NCBI RefSeq assembly: GCF_002893765.1
Contig: NZ_CP025938.1
Span: 558,001 to 622,000, forward strand
Length of the DNA: 64,000 nt
Source: Tamlana carrageenivorans
Lineage (GTDB): Bacteria; Bacteroidota; Bacteroidia; Flavobacteriales; Flavobacteriaceae
Direction: 5' to 3'
A model generated the notes under the pieces. It was not told the DNA's origin, searched no databases, and saw only the letters and a list, made by a program, of their open reading frames with translations. A program made the position numbers and the translations under genes. This document shows, piece after piece, positions 1-7,813 of this stretch (position 1 is its first letter; every line of letters starts with the position of its first letter).

Positions 1-32
1 TTAAAATACTGTATTTCAACAACTTATAACGA

Positions 33-58
33 TTGTCTTACTTTGTCTTATTTGTCTT
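33..58. repeat. Three short direct repeats (TTGTCTT)
   Basis: The heptamer TTGTCTT occurs at 33, 43 and 52, i.e. three copies spaced 10 and 9 bases, about one helical turn. Such arrays can be arm-type binding sites for a tyrosine recombinase, which would fit the tRNA-tail-like sequence nearby at 201-227, but no integrase is visible in the window. Function is inferred only. Confidence 0.4.
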
Positions 59-200
59 GTAAAATTTACTCGTAAAAAAAAGTATATATAAAGAGAATAA
101 AGGGAAAATAGGGGCGTGTCCTGTGTCGTATTTGTGTCAAAATCGCTAAAAATGCCCCGAAAACCCCAGTAAAAACGGTGTGTTTAATTATGAAATATGG

Positions 201-227
201 GGCTGGTTATTCCAGTTCCCGCTACTA
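201..227 (+). other. tRNA 3'-end-like fragment, possible attachment-site remnant
   Basis: The bases CTGG-TTATT-CCAG followed by TTCCCGCTA resemble a T-arm and the 3' acceptor strand of a tRNA, but the loop has five bases instead of seven and there is no tRNA body upstream. It is directly followed by a terminator hairpin. This pattern is what the non-tRNA end of an integrated element often looks like. The rest of 1-524 holds two terminators, an imperfect direct repeat and a promoter; no gene is seen in it. Confidence 0.3.
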
Positions 228-235
228 GAGAAGAC

Positions 236-260
236 AAGTCAGCATTTTTGCTGACTTTCT
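236..260 (+). terminator. Terminator-like hairpin
   Basis: A perfect 9-bp stem AAGTCAGCA / TGCTGACTT with a four-base T loop, followed by a pyrimidine-rich tail. It follows the tRNA-tail-like sequence, as the native terminator of a tRNA would. Confidence 0.6.
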
Positions 261-313
261 TCATTTTAGAACACTTCGTATCCCTTGATATACTTGGATC
301 AGTCCTAAAAGTT

Positions 314-420
314 GGGGACTAGGCATAAATTTGTACTAATCTAAAGAGGAAGAATTCCGGATTAAGAACAAAACCTAGGGAGTTACGCATAAATTAGGGT
401 TTAATCTAAACAAAAAGGAA
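314..420. repeat. Imperfect direct repeat pair
   Basis: Two related blocks, about 314-352 and 377-420, share GCATAAATT...TAATCTAAA...GGAA in the same order. The second runs into the terminator at 412-437. They could be decayed copies of an element or duplicated regulatory sequence; nothing coding is seen. Confidence 0.35.
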
Positions 421-437
421 CTCTTATTTCCTTTTTT
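412..437 (+). terminator. Rho-independent terminator
   Basis: Stem AAAAAGGAA pairs with TTCCTTTTT across a short loop (CTCTTAT), ending in a run of T. No protein gene lies upstream of it within the window on this strand, so it either ends a transcript from outside or a short non-coding RNA between about 260 and 437. Confidence 0.55.
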
Positions 438-494
438 AGCAGGCTGTTAACATTTTTGAAAGATTATCTTGTAATATTCATGATCTAAAAATTG

Positions 495-502
495 TATCTT
501 TG
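495..502 (+). promoter_or_regulatory. Bacteroidota -7 promoter element (TATCTTTG)
   Basis: Matches TAnnTTTG, the -7 element of the Bacteroidota housekeeping sigma factor, 22 bases before the ATG at 525. A TTG at 469-471 could be the -33 element, though the 23-base spacer is a little long. Confidence 0.65.
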
Positions 503-524
503 CACAAACAATTACAAGATTAAA

Positions 525-728
525 ATGAAACTTTTATTAATTACCATTGTTCTGTTAGGATTAGGAATTGCAGGTATTGCAATAAAAATTTGGGCCAAAA
601 AAGATGGTAAATTTGCTGGCACTTGCGCGAGTCAAAACCCCATGCTTAACAAAGAAGGAGAGTCTTGTGGTTTTTGTGGAAAAACACCAGATCAGTTTGC
701 CGATTGTAATGAACCTTCACATTCGTAA
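525..728 (+). CDS. Small membrane-anchored Cys-rich protein
   Basis: A 67-residue protein with one N-terminal hydrophobic helix (about residues 2-22) followed by a short polar tail containing four cysteines, including a CGFCG motif and a final C near the end. Similar short 'membrane or secreted' proteins are common in flavobacteria; the function is not known. I start it at ATG 525, after the -7 element at 495-502; the open frame extends 11 codons further upstream but that part would overlap the promoter. It lies 7 bases before the glycosyltransferase gene, so the two are probably cotranscribed. The cysteines suggest metal binding or a disulfide, which is inference. Confidence 0.7.
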   Translation: MKLLLITIVLLGLGIAGIAIKIWAKKDGKFAGTCASQNPMLNKEGESCGFCGKTPDQFADCNEPSHS

Positions 729-735
729 CTAGTCT

Positions 736-1848
736 ATGCCCCTACTTGTTGTTCTGCTCTACATCTTTTTAGTGGTAGTAGCTATTCAAGCCCTCTTTTA
801 CTTAGGTGTTTACACAAAGTTTGTGTTTTCAAAAGATAAACAAAGTGACCATAATAGTCTTCCTGTTTCGGTTATTATTTGTGCTAAGAACGAAGCCGAA
901 AACTTAAAAACTTTTCTACCTTCCATATGTGAGCAAGATTATCCAAACTTTGAGATTGTACTTATAAACGATGATTCAACGGACGACACCTTAGACGTTA
1001 TCGAAGCGTTCGCTAATCAATATAGCAACATTAAAATAGTAAACGTTAAAAATATTGAGGCGTTTTGGGGCAATAAAAAATACGCTTTAACGTTAGGCAT
1101 TAAAGCTGCTAAAAACGAATATTTATTATTTACTGATGCCGACTGCAAGCCCATGTCTTCGCATTGGATTTCAGAAATGTGTAGCCATTTCACAAAAGAA
1201 AAGAGTGTTGTATTAGGCTATGGTGGCTATTCAAAAATTAAAAATTCATTTTTGAATAAACTTATTCGCTACGAAACCCTTGTTACAGCTGTGAATTATT
1301 TTTCGTTTGCTTTATCTGGCATGCCATATATGGGTGTTGGTAGAAATCTAGCTTATACTAAAGCAGAGTTTTTCAATGCTAACGGATTTATTAACCACAT
1401 AAAGGTACGCTCGGGCGATGATGATTTATTCGTAAACCAAGTCGCTACTGCAAAAAATACAGCCTGTACTTTTTCAGAAAATAGCTTTACCACATCGCTC
1501 CCTAAAAAAACTTATAAGGCGTGGTATTTGCAAAAAAGACGTCATGTCTCCACGGCTCAACATTACAAACCTTTACATAAATTCCTTTTAGCCCTATTAT
1601 ACATTTCCAACTTACTGTTTTGGGTTTTAGCAGTTGTTTTATTTGTCGCTCAAATAAAATGGCAAATTATTCTAGGCGCCTTTGTACTTCGATTAAGTTT
1701 ACAATATTTGATATTAGGCATGGCTTCTAAAAAGTTAAAAGAGAGCGACTTAATTCTTATATTTCCTTTATTAGAATTTTTCTTAATCATTATACAATTA
1801 ACTATCTTTATAAATAATATCCTTTCAAAACCCAAGCATTGGAAATAG
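736..1848 (+). CDS. Family 2 glycosyltransferase, membrane-bound
   Basis: A 370-residue GT-A type glycosyltransferase. It has an N-terminal membrane helix (about 3-30), a nucleotide-sugar fold starting at SVIICAKNEAENL (45-57), the metal-binding DAD at 134-136, the acid motif GDDD at 227-230 and a QKRRH motif at 266-270, then two or three C-terminal membrane helices. This arrangement is typical of inner-membrane enzymes that transfer sugars to lipids or growing polysaccharides on the cytoplasmic side; the substrate cannot be predicted. Its last 10 bases overlap the sigma factor gene, so the two are probably translationally coupled. The adjoining small Cys-rich gene upstream is likely in the same transcript. 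Confidence 0.88.
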   Translation: MPLLVVLLYIFLVVVAIQALFYLGVYTKFVFSKDKQSDHNSLPVSVIICAKNEAENLKTFLPSICEQDYPNFEIVLINDDSTDDTLDVIEAFANQYSNIKIVNVKNIEAFWGNKKYALTLGIKAAKNEYLLFTDADCKPMSSHWISEMCSHFTKEKSVVLGYGGYSKIKNSFLNKLIRYETLVTAVNYFSFALSGMPYMGVGRNLAYTKAEFFNANGFINHIKVRSGDDDLFVNQVATAKNTACTFSENSFTTSLPKKTYKAWYLQKRRHVSTAQHYKPLHKFLLALLYISNLLFWVLAVVLFVAQIKWQIILGAFVLRLSLQYLILGMASKKLKESDLILIFPLLEFFLIIIQLTIFINNILSKPKHWK

Positions 1849-2384
1849 ATCTCATTATCAAAAGTGCCAAACAAAAGGACCAAAAAGCCTTTAATCATTT
1901 GTTAGATATGTTTTGGGATGATGTTTATGGCTTTCAACTTAAACGGATCCAGAACGAAAATGACGCTGAAGATATCACGATTCAAACCTTCGCAAGAGCT
2001 TTTGATCGCATTGAAACGTTTAATGAAGCGTATTCGTTTAAAACTTGGCTCATTACCATTTCAAAAAACATCCATATTGATTTACTTCGAAAAGAAAAAA
2101 ACTCTATTTCTCAAGTGGGTTTGAAAAACAACCGCGAAGTTTTTGACATTCTAGACGAATCGCCTTCACCAGAAGACAAACTCATCAGCGAGCAACATTT
2201 AGCTAAACTACTTCGAGATATTAAAAAGCTAAAACCGCATTATCAAGAAATTATAAATTTGCGGTATTTTCAAGAGCTGAGTTATAAAGAAATATCAAAA
2301 GAGCTTAACGACCCAATTAATAACGTAAAAGTTAAACTCCTGCGTGCCAAAAAGCTTCTTGCCGAAATCATTCTAAAAAAATGA
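1839..2384 (+). CDS. ECF-type RNA polymerase sigma factor
   Basis: A 181-residue sigma-70 family factor with only regions 2 and 4. Region 2 spans about residues 20-95 (TFARAFDRIETF and FKTWLITISKNIHIDLLRK) and region 4 about 125-178 (YQEIINLRYFQELSYKEIS then VKVKLLRAKKLL, the DNA-binding helix-turn-helix). The only available start is TTG at 1839, inside the glycosyltransferase gene, because a stop (TAA at 1815) lies upstream in frame and the next Met is at residue 24. It also overlaps the transporter start by 4 bases (ATGA). No anti-sigma factor gene is adjacent, so how it is controlled is unclear. Confidence 0.9.
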   Translation: MEIDLIIKSAKQKDQKAFNHLLDMFWDDVYGFQLKRIQNENDAEDITIQTFARAFDRIETFNEAYSFKTWLITISKNIHIDLLRKEKNSISQVGLKNNREVFDILDESPSPEDKLISEQHLAKLLRDIKKLKPHYQEIINLRYFQELSYKEISKELNDPINNVKVKLLRAKKLLAEIILKK

Positions 2385-3598
2385 CACCTTTTAAGCTTAA
2401 AAACTTAAGTCCGGGACTATTATTTGCTGGAGCGGCAGTTGGCGTCTCTCATTTGGTTCAATCTACAAGAGCTGGAGCCGATTTTGGTTTAGGCCTGCTT
2501 TGGGCATTACTACTAGTTAATTTATTTAAATATCCTTTTTTTCAATTTGGACCTAGATATGCATCGGCAACTGGAGAAAGTTTATTAGATGGGTACAACA
2601 AACTAGGCAAAGGTGTGTTAATCGTATATTTTATCCTAAACCTTGCCACCATGTTTACCATTCAAACCGCAGTAACTATTGTTACCGCAGGGCTAGCAAC
2701 TTCAATATTTGGTAACTTATTTTCACTAGAATCATGGACCATTATTATTCTAATGATGTGTTTATTGCTTTTAATTTTGGGACGCTATAACCTACTGGAT
2801 CGCCTCATGAAAATTATCATAATCACACTAACCTTAAGCACGGTAACGGCGGTAGTTATAGCTTTGTCAACAAACACGAACAACATCGCCATCACTCAAA
2901 TAATTCCAAAAACCCCTATAGAAATAGCTTTCTTAATAGCCTTTATGGGTTGGATGCCGGCACCGTTAGACGTAGCCGTTTGGCAATCATTATGGACCAT
3001 AGAGAAACATGAATCCACAAAAAAATACGACTCCAAAACCGCTTTATTCGATTTTAATATCGGATATATTGGAACCATTTTTATAGGTATTGGTTTTGTG
3101 CTTTTAGGCACATTAGTCATGTTCAATAGCGGAGAGCGCTTTAGTAATTCGGCAACCACTTTCTCCAAACAACTTATACAAATGTATACATCCAATTTAG
3201 GAAATTGGGCTTACCTGGTTATCGGCATAGCAGCATTTACCACCATGTTTAGCACGACATTAACCACCTTAGACGCCTCACCTCGGGCCATGGCAAAAAC
3301 ATCACAACTACTTTTTAAAAAATATTCCAAAATAAACTATACCTTTTGGATTATCCTGCTGGCCATAGGAACTATTTTTATTTTCATTTTTCTGGCTTCA
3401 GAAATGGGTATACTTATAAAAGTTGCCACTATCCTTTCCTTTATAACCACACCATTTTACGCAATTATTAATTACATCTTAATTTGTAGCAAGCATACAC
3501 CAAAAACAGCACACCCCTCAGTTAAACTTCATGTACTTAGTTGGTCTGGGATATTATTTCTCATCTTTTTTAGTGTTTGGTATCTCACGGTTATATAA
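2381..3598 (+). CDS. Divergent Nramp-like membrane transporter
   Basis: A 405-residue protein with about eleven membrane helices and the Nramp fold signature at its N-terminus (SPGLLFAGAAVG...QSTRAGADFG, residues 10-36). In canonical Nramp metal transporters helix 1 carries DPGN and helix 6 carries MPH; here the equivalents read GVSH (about 22-25) and MPAP (about 190), so the Asp and Asn metal ligands are absent while the helix-6 Met is kept. The protein therefore belongs to a divergent branch whose substrate may not be Mn or Fe. It overlaps the sigma factor gene by 4 bases and is likely in the same operon. A metal other than Mn/Fe, or a different solute, is possible. Confidence 0.8.
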   Translation: MTPFKLKNLSPGLLFAGAAVGVSHLVQSTRAGADFGLGLLWALLLVNLFKYPFFQFGPRYASATGESLLDGYNKLGKGVLIVYFILNLATMFTIQTAVTIVTAGLATSIFGNLFSLESWTIIILMMCLLLLILGRYNLLDRLMKIIIITLTLSTVTAVVIALSTNTNNIAITQIIPKTPIEIAFLIAFMGWMPAPLDVAVWQSLWTIEKHESTKKYDSKTALFDFNIGYIGTIFIGIGFVLLGTLVMFNSGERFSNSATTFSKQLIQMYTSNLGNWAYLVIGIAAFTTMFSTTLTTLDASPRAMAKTSQLLFKKYSKINYTFWIILLAIGTIFIFIFLASEMGILIKVATILSFITTPFYAIINYILICSKHTPKTAHPSVKLHVLSWSGILFLIFFSVWYLTVI

Positions 3599-3621
3599 GC
3601 TTATTTTTGTAGAATACTTTG

Positions 3622-3629
3622 TATCTTTG
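3622..3629 (+). promoter_or_regulatory. -7 element (TATCTTTG) of lipA
   Basis: Consensus Bacteroidota -7 element 19 bases before the lipA ATG at 3649. No good -33 TTG at the usual spacing is seen. Confidence 0.6.
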
Positions 3630-3648
3630 CAATCTATTTTTTCAGATT

Positions 3649-4530
3649 ATGAATAACAAAATCACCTCGAATATATTACCAGCAGAACGCACACCAAAAC
3701 CAAAATGGCTTCGTGTAAAACTTCCAACAGGAAAAAAGTACACCGAATTAAGAGGCTTAGTTGATAAGTACAAATTAAACACGATTTGTACCTCGGGAAG
3801 CTGTCCAAATATGGGAGAATGCTGGGGTGAAGGTACAGCAACCTTTATGATTTTAGGTAACGTTTGTACACGTTCTTGCGGATTTTGCGGAGTAAAAACA
3901 GGACGACCAGAAACGGTAGATTGGGATGAACCAGAAAAAGTAGGACGCTCTATTAAAATCATGAACATTAAACACGCCGTTTTAACGAGCGTAGATCGTG
4001 ATGATTTAAAAGACATGGGAAGCATCATGTGGTCTGAAACGGTAAAAGCGGTACGACGCATGAACCCCGAAACCACCTTAGAAACTTTAATTCCCGATTT
4101 TCAAGGTATAGAAAAACACATAGACCGAATCATAGACGTCGCGCCAGAAGTGGTGTCTCACAACATTGAAACCGTGCGTCGTTTAACTCGTGATGTACGT
4201 ATTCAAGCGCAATACGATCGTAGCATGGGCGTTTTAAAATACTTAAAACAACAAGGCCAGCGCAGAACAAAATCGGGCATCATGCTCGGACTAGGGGAAA
4301 CGCGAGAAGAAGTGATCCAAACCCTTCACGATTTAAAAAATCAAGATGTTGATGTTGTGACTATTGGGCAATACCTACAACCTTCAAAAAAACACCTTCC
4401 TGTTAAAAAATTCATCAACCCGGATGAATTTAAAGAGTTTGAAGCAATTGGTTTAGAATTAGGATTCCGTCATGTTGAAAGTAGTGCTTTAGTAAGATCT
4501 TCTTACAGAGCTCAAAAACATATTCACTAA
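3649..4530 (+). CDS. lipA: Lipoyl synthase
   Basis: A 293-residue radical SAM enzyme that inserts two sulfurs into protein-bound octanoyl groups to make lipoate for pyruvate and 2-oxoglutarate dehydrogenases. The auxiliary cluster motif C47-x4-C52-x5-C58 and the radical SAM motif C73-x3-C77-x2-C80 are both present, as is the C-terminal RSSYRA segment whose serine ligates the auxiliary cluster. Length is normal for the family. The frame is open ten codons upstream, but ATG 3649 is preferred because the -7 element TATCTTTG sits at 3622-3629. The GAPDH gene follows after two bases, suggesting a shared transcript. Confidence 0.97.
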   Translation: MNNKITSNILPAERTPKPKWLRVKLPTGKKYTELRGLVDKYKLNTICTSGSCPNMGECWGEGTATFMILGNVCTRSCGFCGVKTGRPETVDWDEPEKVGRSIKIMNIKHAVLTSVDRDDLKDMGSIMWSETVKAVRRMNPETTLETLIPDFQGIEKHIDRIIDVAPEVVSHNIETVRRLTRDVRIQAQYDRSMGVLKYLKQQGQRRTKSGIMLGLGETREEVIQTLHDLKNQDVDVVTIGQYLQPSKKHLPVKKFINPDEFKEFEAIGLELGFRHVESSALVRSSYRAQKHIH

Positions 4531-4532
4531 TC

Positions 4533-5543
4533 ATGATACGTGTCGCTATCAATGGTTTTGGTAGAATAGGCAGGCGTGTTTTTCGACTTCTTCAAGAACA
4601 AGACAACATTGAAGTTGTCGCGATAAACGATTTGTCTGACACAAAAACACTAACGCATTTACTAAAATACGATAGCGTTCATGGTATTTTTAAAGGTGAA
4701 TTTGCTTCAGATGAAACTCACATCATATATAACGGCAAAAAAATCCCTTTAACAAATGCCCCTCACCCAAAAGACATCAATTGGCAACCCTTTGCCATCG
4801 ACTTTGTTATAGAATCTACAGGTAAGTTTAAAACCAAATCAGAATTAAATCATCACATAAAAAATGGTGCGAAACGTGTCATTTTAAGCGTCCCGCCAAT
4901 AGATGACGACATAAAAACCATTGTATTAGGTGTAAACACCAATGAAGTTGATGGCAGTGAAACCATCATTTCAAATGCTTCATGCACCACCAATAATGCA
5001 GCCCCCATGATTGATATTATCAATAAGCTTTGTGGTATCGATCAGGCCTACATAACCACGGTTCACTCCTACACAACCGATCAAAGTTTACATGATGTAC
5101 CACACCGTGATTTACGCAGGTCGCGAGCAGCAGCCCAATCTATTGTACCAACCACAACTGGAGCTGCAAAAGCACTCACTAAAATTTTTCCTGAAATTTC
5201 AAATGTTATTGGAGGCTGCGGCATTCGTGTTCCAGTAATTAATGGCTCGCTTACAGATATTACTTTTAATGTAAAAAAAACCGTTTCTCCCGAGGATATT
5301 AACCGTGCCTTTAAGGAGGCCTCGCAAAATCAGTATAAAAACATTCTTGAATATACCGAAGATGCCATTGTTTCTATAGATGTTGTTGGCAACACCCATT
5401 CGTGTATTTTCGATGCTCAAATGACTTCTGTAATAGGAAATATGGTTAAAATAATTGGCTGGTATGACAATGAAACCGGCTATTCTAAAAGAATAATTGA
5501 TTTAATTTGTTATTTGTCGGAAAAAGAAACTCCTACTCCGTAA
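4533..5543 (+). CDS. gap: Glyceraldehyde-3-phosphate dehydrogenase, type I
   Basis: A 336-residue GAPDH: NAD-binding NGFGRIGR at 7-14, catalytic Cys151 in SNASCTTN and His178 in TTVHSYT. It converts glyceraldehyde-3-phosphate to 1,3-bisphosphoglycerate in the cytoplasm. The residue four after the catalytic Cys, usually the second Cys of CTTNC, is Asn155 here, which marks a variant isoform; flavobacteria commonly carry more than one gap gene, and which role this one plays (glycolytic or gluconeogenic) cannot be read from the sequence. It starts two bases after lipA and is followed by a histidine kinase with its own promoter. Confidence 0.95.
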   Translation: MIRVAINGFGRIGRRVFRLLQEQDNIEVVAINDLSDTKTLTHLLKYDSVHGIFKGEFASDETHIIYNGKKIPLTNAPHPKDINWQPFAIDFVIESTGKFKTKSELNHHIKNGAKRVILSVPPIDDDIKTIVLGVNTNEVDGSETIISNASCTTNNAAPMIDIINKLCGIDQAYITTVHSYTTDQSLHDVPHRDLRRSRAAAQSIVPTTTGAAKALTKIFPEISNVIGGCGIRVPVINGSLTDITFNVKKTVSPEDINRAFKEASQNQYKNILEYTEDAIVSIDVVGNTHSCIFDAQMTSVIGNMVKIIGWYDNETGYSKRIIDLICYLSEKETPTP

Positions 5544-5549
5544 AAAGTT

Positions 5550-5557
5550 TATATTTG
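5550..5557 (+). promoter_or_regulatory. -7 element (TATATTTG) of the hybrid kinase
   Basis: Consensus -7 element 18 bases before the ATG at 5576, in the short gap after gap. Confidence 0.6.
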
Positions 5558-5575
5558 TTTTGAATACCAAACGTC

Positions 5576-7813
5576 ATGACAAAATTTAAGACCTACCTTT
5601 ACATTATCGTATTGCTCTTGAACACAAGAGTCTCGGCGCAAGTAACCATTGAACAAGACCCTGAAATTGTTCAAAACAATATCAATTACCGCATTAGTCA
5701 ATCGGAAACCGAACTAGAAAACTACCATTATTACAACGCCCAAAAAAACCTAGACGAAGCGCTAGAACTTGCCGAAAAAGTCGGTAACAAAAAAAGTGTA
5801 GGCGTTATTTATGCTTTAAAAGGCCGTTTACAACTTATTATACAACAGGAAAACAAAGCTTTAAAATCACTAAACAAAGCCATTGAAATACAGCGCATTA
5901 TAAACGACAATAAAAATTTAGGCACCTCGTATAAAATTTACGGTGATGTTTATTTTTCTAAACAAGATTACTACGCAGCTTTAGATTATTACACCGCAGC
6001 AAAATCTAAATTTCAAGAAGAAAACTTAAACCTAGAACTTGCCGAAACCCTCTTACACGAAGGTAAAGTATATTTTCAATTAAGAAATTACAAAAAATCA
6101 CGAGACGTTACGGAACAAGCCTTAGCCATTTCTAAACATTATGATTTTTATAAAATACAAAGTGAAGCTTTAAACAATCATGCCATTATTTACAGCAAAC
6201 TTGGCAACACCGAAAAAGCCATTGTTTCAGCTTTAGAAGCTTTAAATATTGCCAACACTCATAACTTCACGAATATTAAAAATGATAGTTATTTGATAAT
6301 TAGTGACTTGTACAACAGTATAGGCAATTACAAGCTTTCAAGAAAATATTTAAAAGATCACTTAAAACTCTCGGATTCCATTCGTAGTTTAAGTAGACAC
6401 TATTCGACTAACAGCCAGGAAACACAGTACCTTCTTAATGAAGAAATTGAAAAAAACAACGAGATTGTTGAAAAGTTAGAAAAAGCTGAAGAAGATAAAA
6501 ACTTAGGTACACTCATTTCTATTTTGAGTGTGGCATTAATTACCATACTTTCCCTTTTAACATTATCCCTGTATAAAAACAATAACATACGACTTAAAAC
6601 AAACACCATGCTCCATAAAAAAAATGGAGAATTAATAATAGCTAAAGAAAAAGCAGAACTGGCTTCTAAAACAAAGGCAAATTTCCTTTCTACGGTAACT
6701 CACGAACTCCGAACGCCTTTATATGCGGTAACAGGACTAAGCAATATGCTGCTTGAGGAAAACCCTAAACCGGAACAAATACCGCATCTTAAATCCTTGA
6801 AGTTTTCGGGAGATTATTTACTCACTTTTATAAACGACATCCTTCAAATTAACAAAATTGAAGCCAACAAAGTCGATATTGAGCCCGAACCATTCAATTT
6901 AAAAAAGAAAATCACCAATATTATTTTGGCTTTAAACAACTCGGCCGAAGACAACGAAATTAAAATTCATTTCGTTTACGCTCAGGATTTAGCTGAAAAT
7001 TTCATTGCCGACCAACTTAAAATATCACAAATCCTTATTAATCTTATTGGTAACTCTATAAAATTTACCAAAGGTGGAGATATTTGGATTCGTGTTTATA
7101 AAGTTGACCAAGTTGATAAAATTTACACCTTACGTTTTGAAATTGAAGACAACGGTATAGGCATTAGCCAGGAAAAGCAAGACCACATGTTTGAAAGTTT
7201 TTCTCAAGGTTCTATTCAAATTAATAGAAAATATGGAGGTACAGGCCTAGGGCTTTCTATTGTTAAAGGTTTAATCGATATTTTAAAAGGTAAAATATAC
7301 GTTAAAAGTGAACTGAATAAGGGCACAACGTTTTATTTTGAAATTCCATTAGAATACACAACGGTTGAAGAAGCTTTAGAAAGTAAATCAAACTATTCTG
7401 AAATAGATAAAACAGCCCTCGACCTCTCAAATGTTAAGATTCTTGTTGTAGAAGACAACAAAATAAATCAAATGATAACAAGAAAAATTCTTTCCAAAAT
7501 GGATCTTTCTTGTGATGTTATCGATAATGGCGAGGAAGCGATTGAAATGATTCGTAATAACGACTATAATATCATTTTAATGGATATTCATATGCCAGGC
7601 ATAAGTGGTATTGAAGCCACAAAACGCATTAGAGAATTTGACAAAGACTTAACTATTTTTGCCTTAACAGCGGTGACTATAGAAGATAAAATGCAGGAAT
7701 TTGAAGACGCTGGATTCACCGACATCATCCCAAAACCATTTAAACAGGATGAATTTGAGAAAAAACTATATAATGCTTTAGCCCTAAAGAAAACAAGGTC
7801 TAGTAATGCTTAA
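5576..7813 (+). CDS. TPR-containing hybrid sensor histidine kinase
   Basis: A 745-residue two-component sensor. Order of parts: signal peptide (1-21), periplasmic TPR-like helical repeats (about 35-275), coiled coil, one membrane helix (about 311-333), HisKA with phospho-acceptor His376 (THELRTPL), an ATPase domain with N box (NLIGNSIKFT), DNGIGIS and GGTGLGLS motifs, and a C-terminal receiver with phospho-acceptor Asp670 (LMDIHMPG) and conserved Lys in PKPF. Flavobacterial TPR kinases of this type sense unknown envelope signals. No output regulator with a DNA-binding domain is adjacent, so it probably signals through a phosphorelay to a partner elsewhere. It overlaps lpxK tail-to-tail by 14 bases. 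Confidence 0.93.
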   Translation: MTKFKTYLYIIVLLLNTRVSAQVTIEQDPEIVQNNINYRISQSETELENYHYYNAQKNLDEALELAEKVGNKKSVGVIYALKGRLQLIIQQENKALKSLNKAIEIQRIINDNKNLGTSYKIYGDVYFSKQDYYAALDYYTAAKSKFQEENLNLELAETLLHEGKVYFQLRNYKKSRDVTEQALAISKHYDFYKIQSEALNNHAIIYSKLGNTEKAIVSALEALNIANTHNFTNIKNDSYLIISDLYNSIGNYKLSRKYLKDHLKLSDSIRSLSRHYSTNSQETQYLLNEEIEKNNEIVEKLEKAEEDKNLGTLISILSVALITILSLLTLSLYKNNNIRLKTNTMLHKKNGELIIAKEKAELASKTKANFLSTVTHELRTPLYAVTGLSNMLLEENPKPEQIPHLKSLKFSGDYLLTFINDILQINKIEANKVDIEPEPFNLKKKITNIILALNNSAEDNEIKIHFVYAQDLAENFIADQLKISQILINLIGNSIKFTKGGDIWIRVYKVDQVDKIYTLRFEIEDNGIGISQEKQDHMFESFSQGSIQINRKYGGTGLGLSIVKGLIDILKGKIYVKSELNKGTTFYFEIPLEYTTVEEALESKSNYSEIDKTALDLSNVKILVVEDNKINQMITRKILSKMDLSCDVIDNGEEAIEMIRNNDYNIILMDIHMPGISGIEATKRIREFDKDLTIFALTAVTIEDKMQEFEDAGFTDIIPKPFKQDEFEKKLYNALALKKTRSSNA

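Noticed and set aside
201..227. A complete tRNA at the left edge
   Set aside because: Only a T-arm-like and acceptor-like segment is visible, with a five-base loop and no D or anticodon arm.
492..524. Longer N-terminus of the small membrane protein
   Set aside because: It starts within the promoter region and breaks the signal-helix pattern; ATG 525 is normal.
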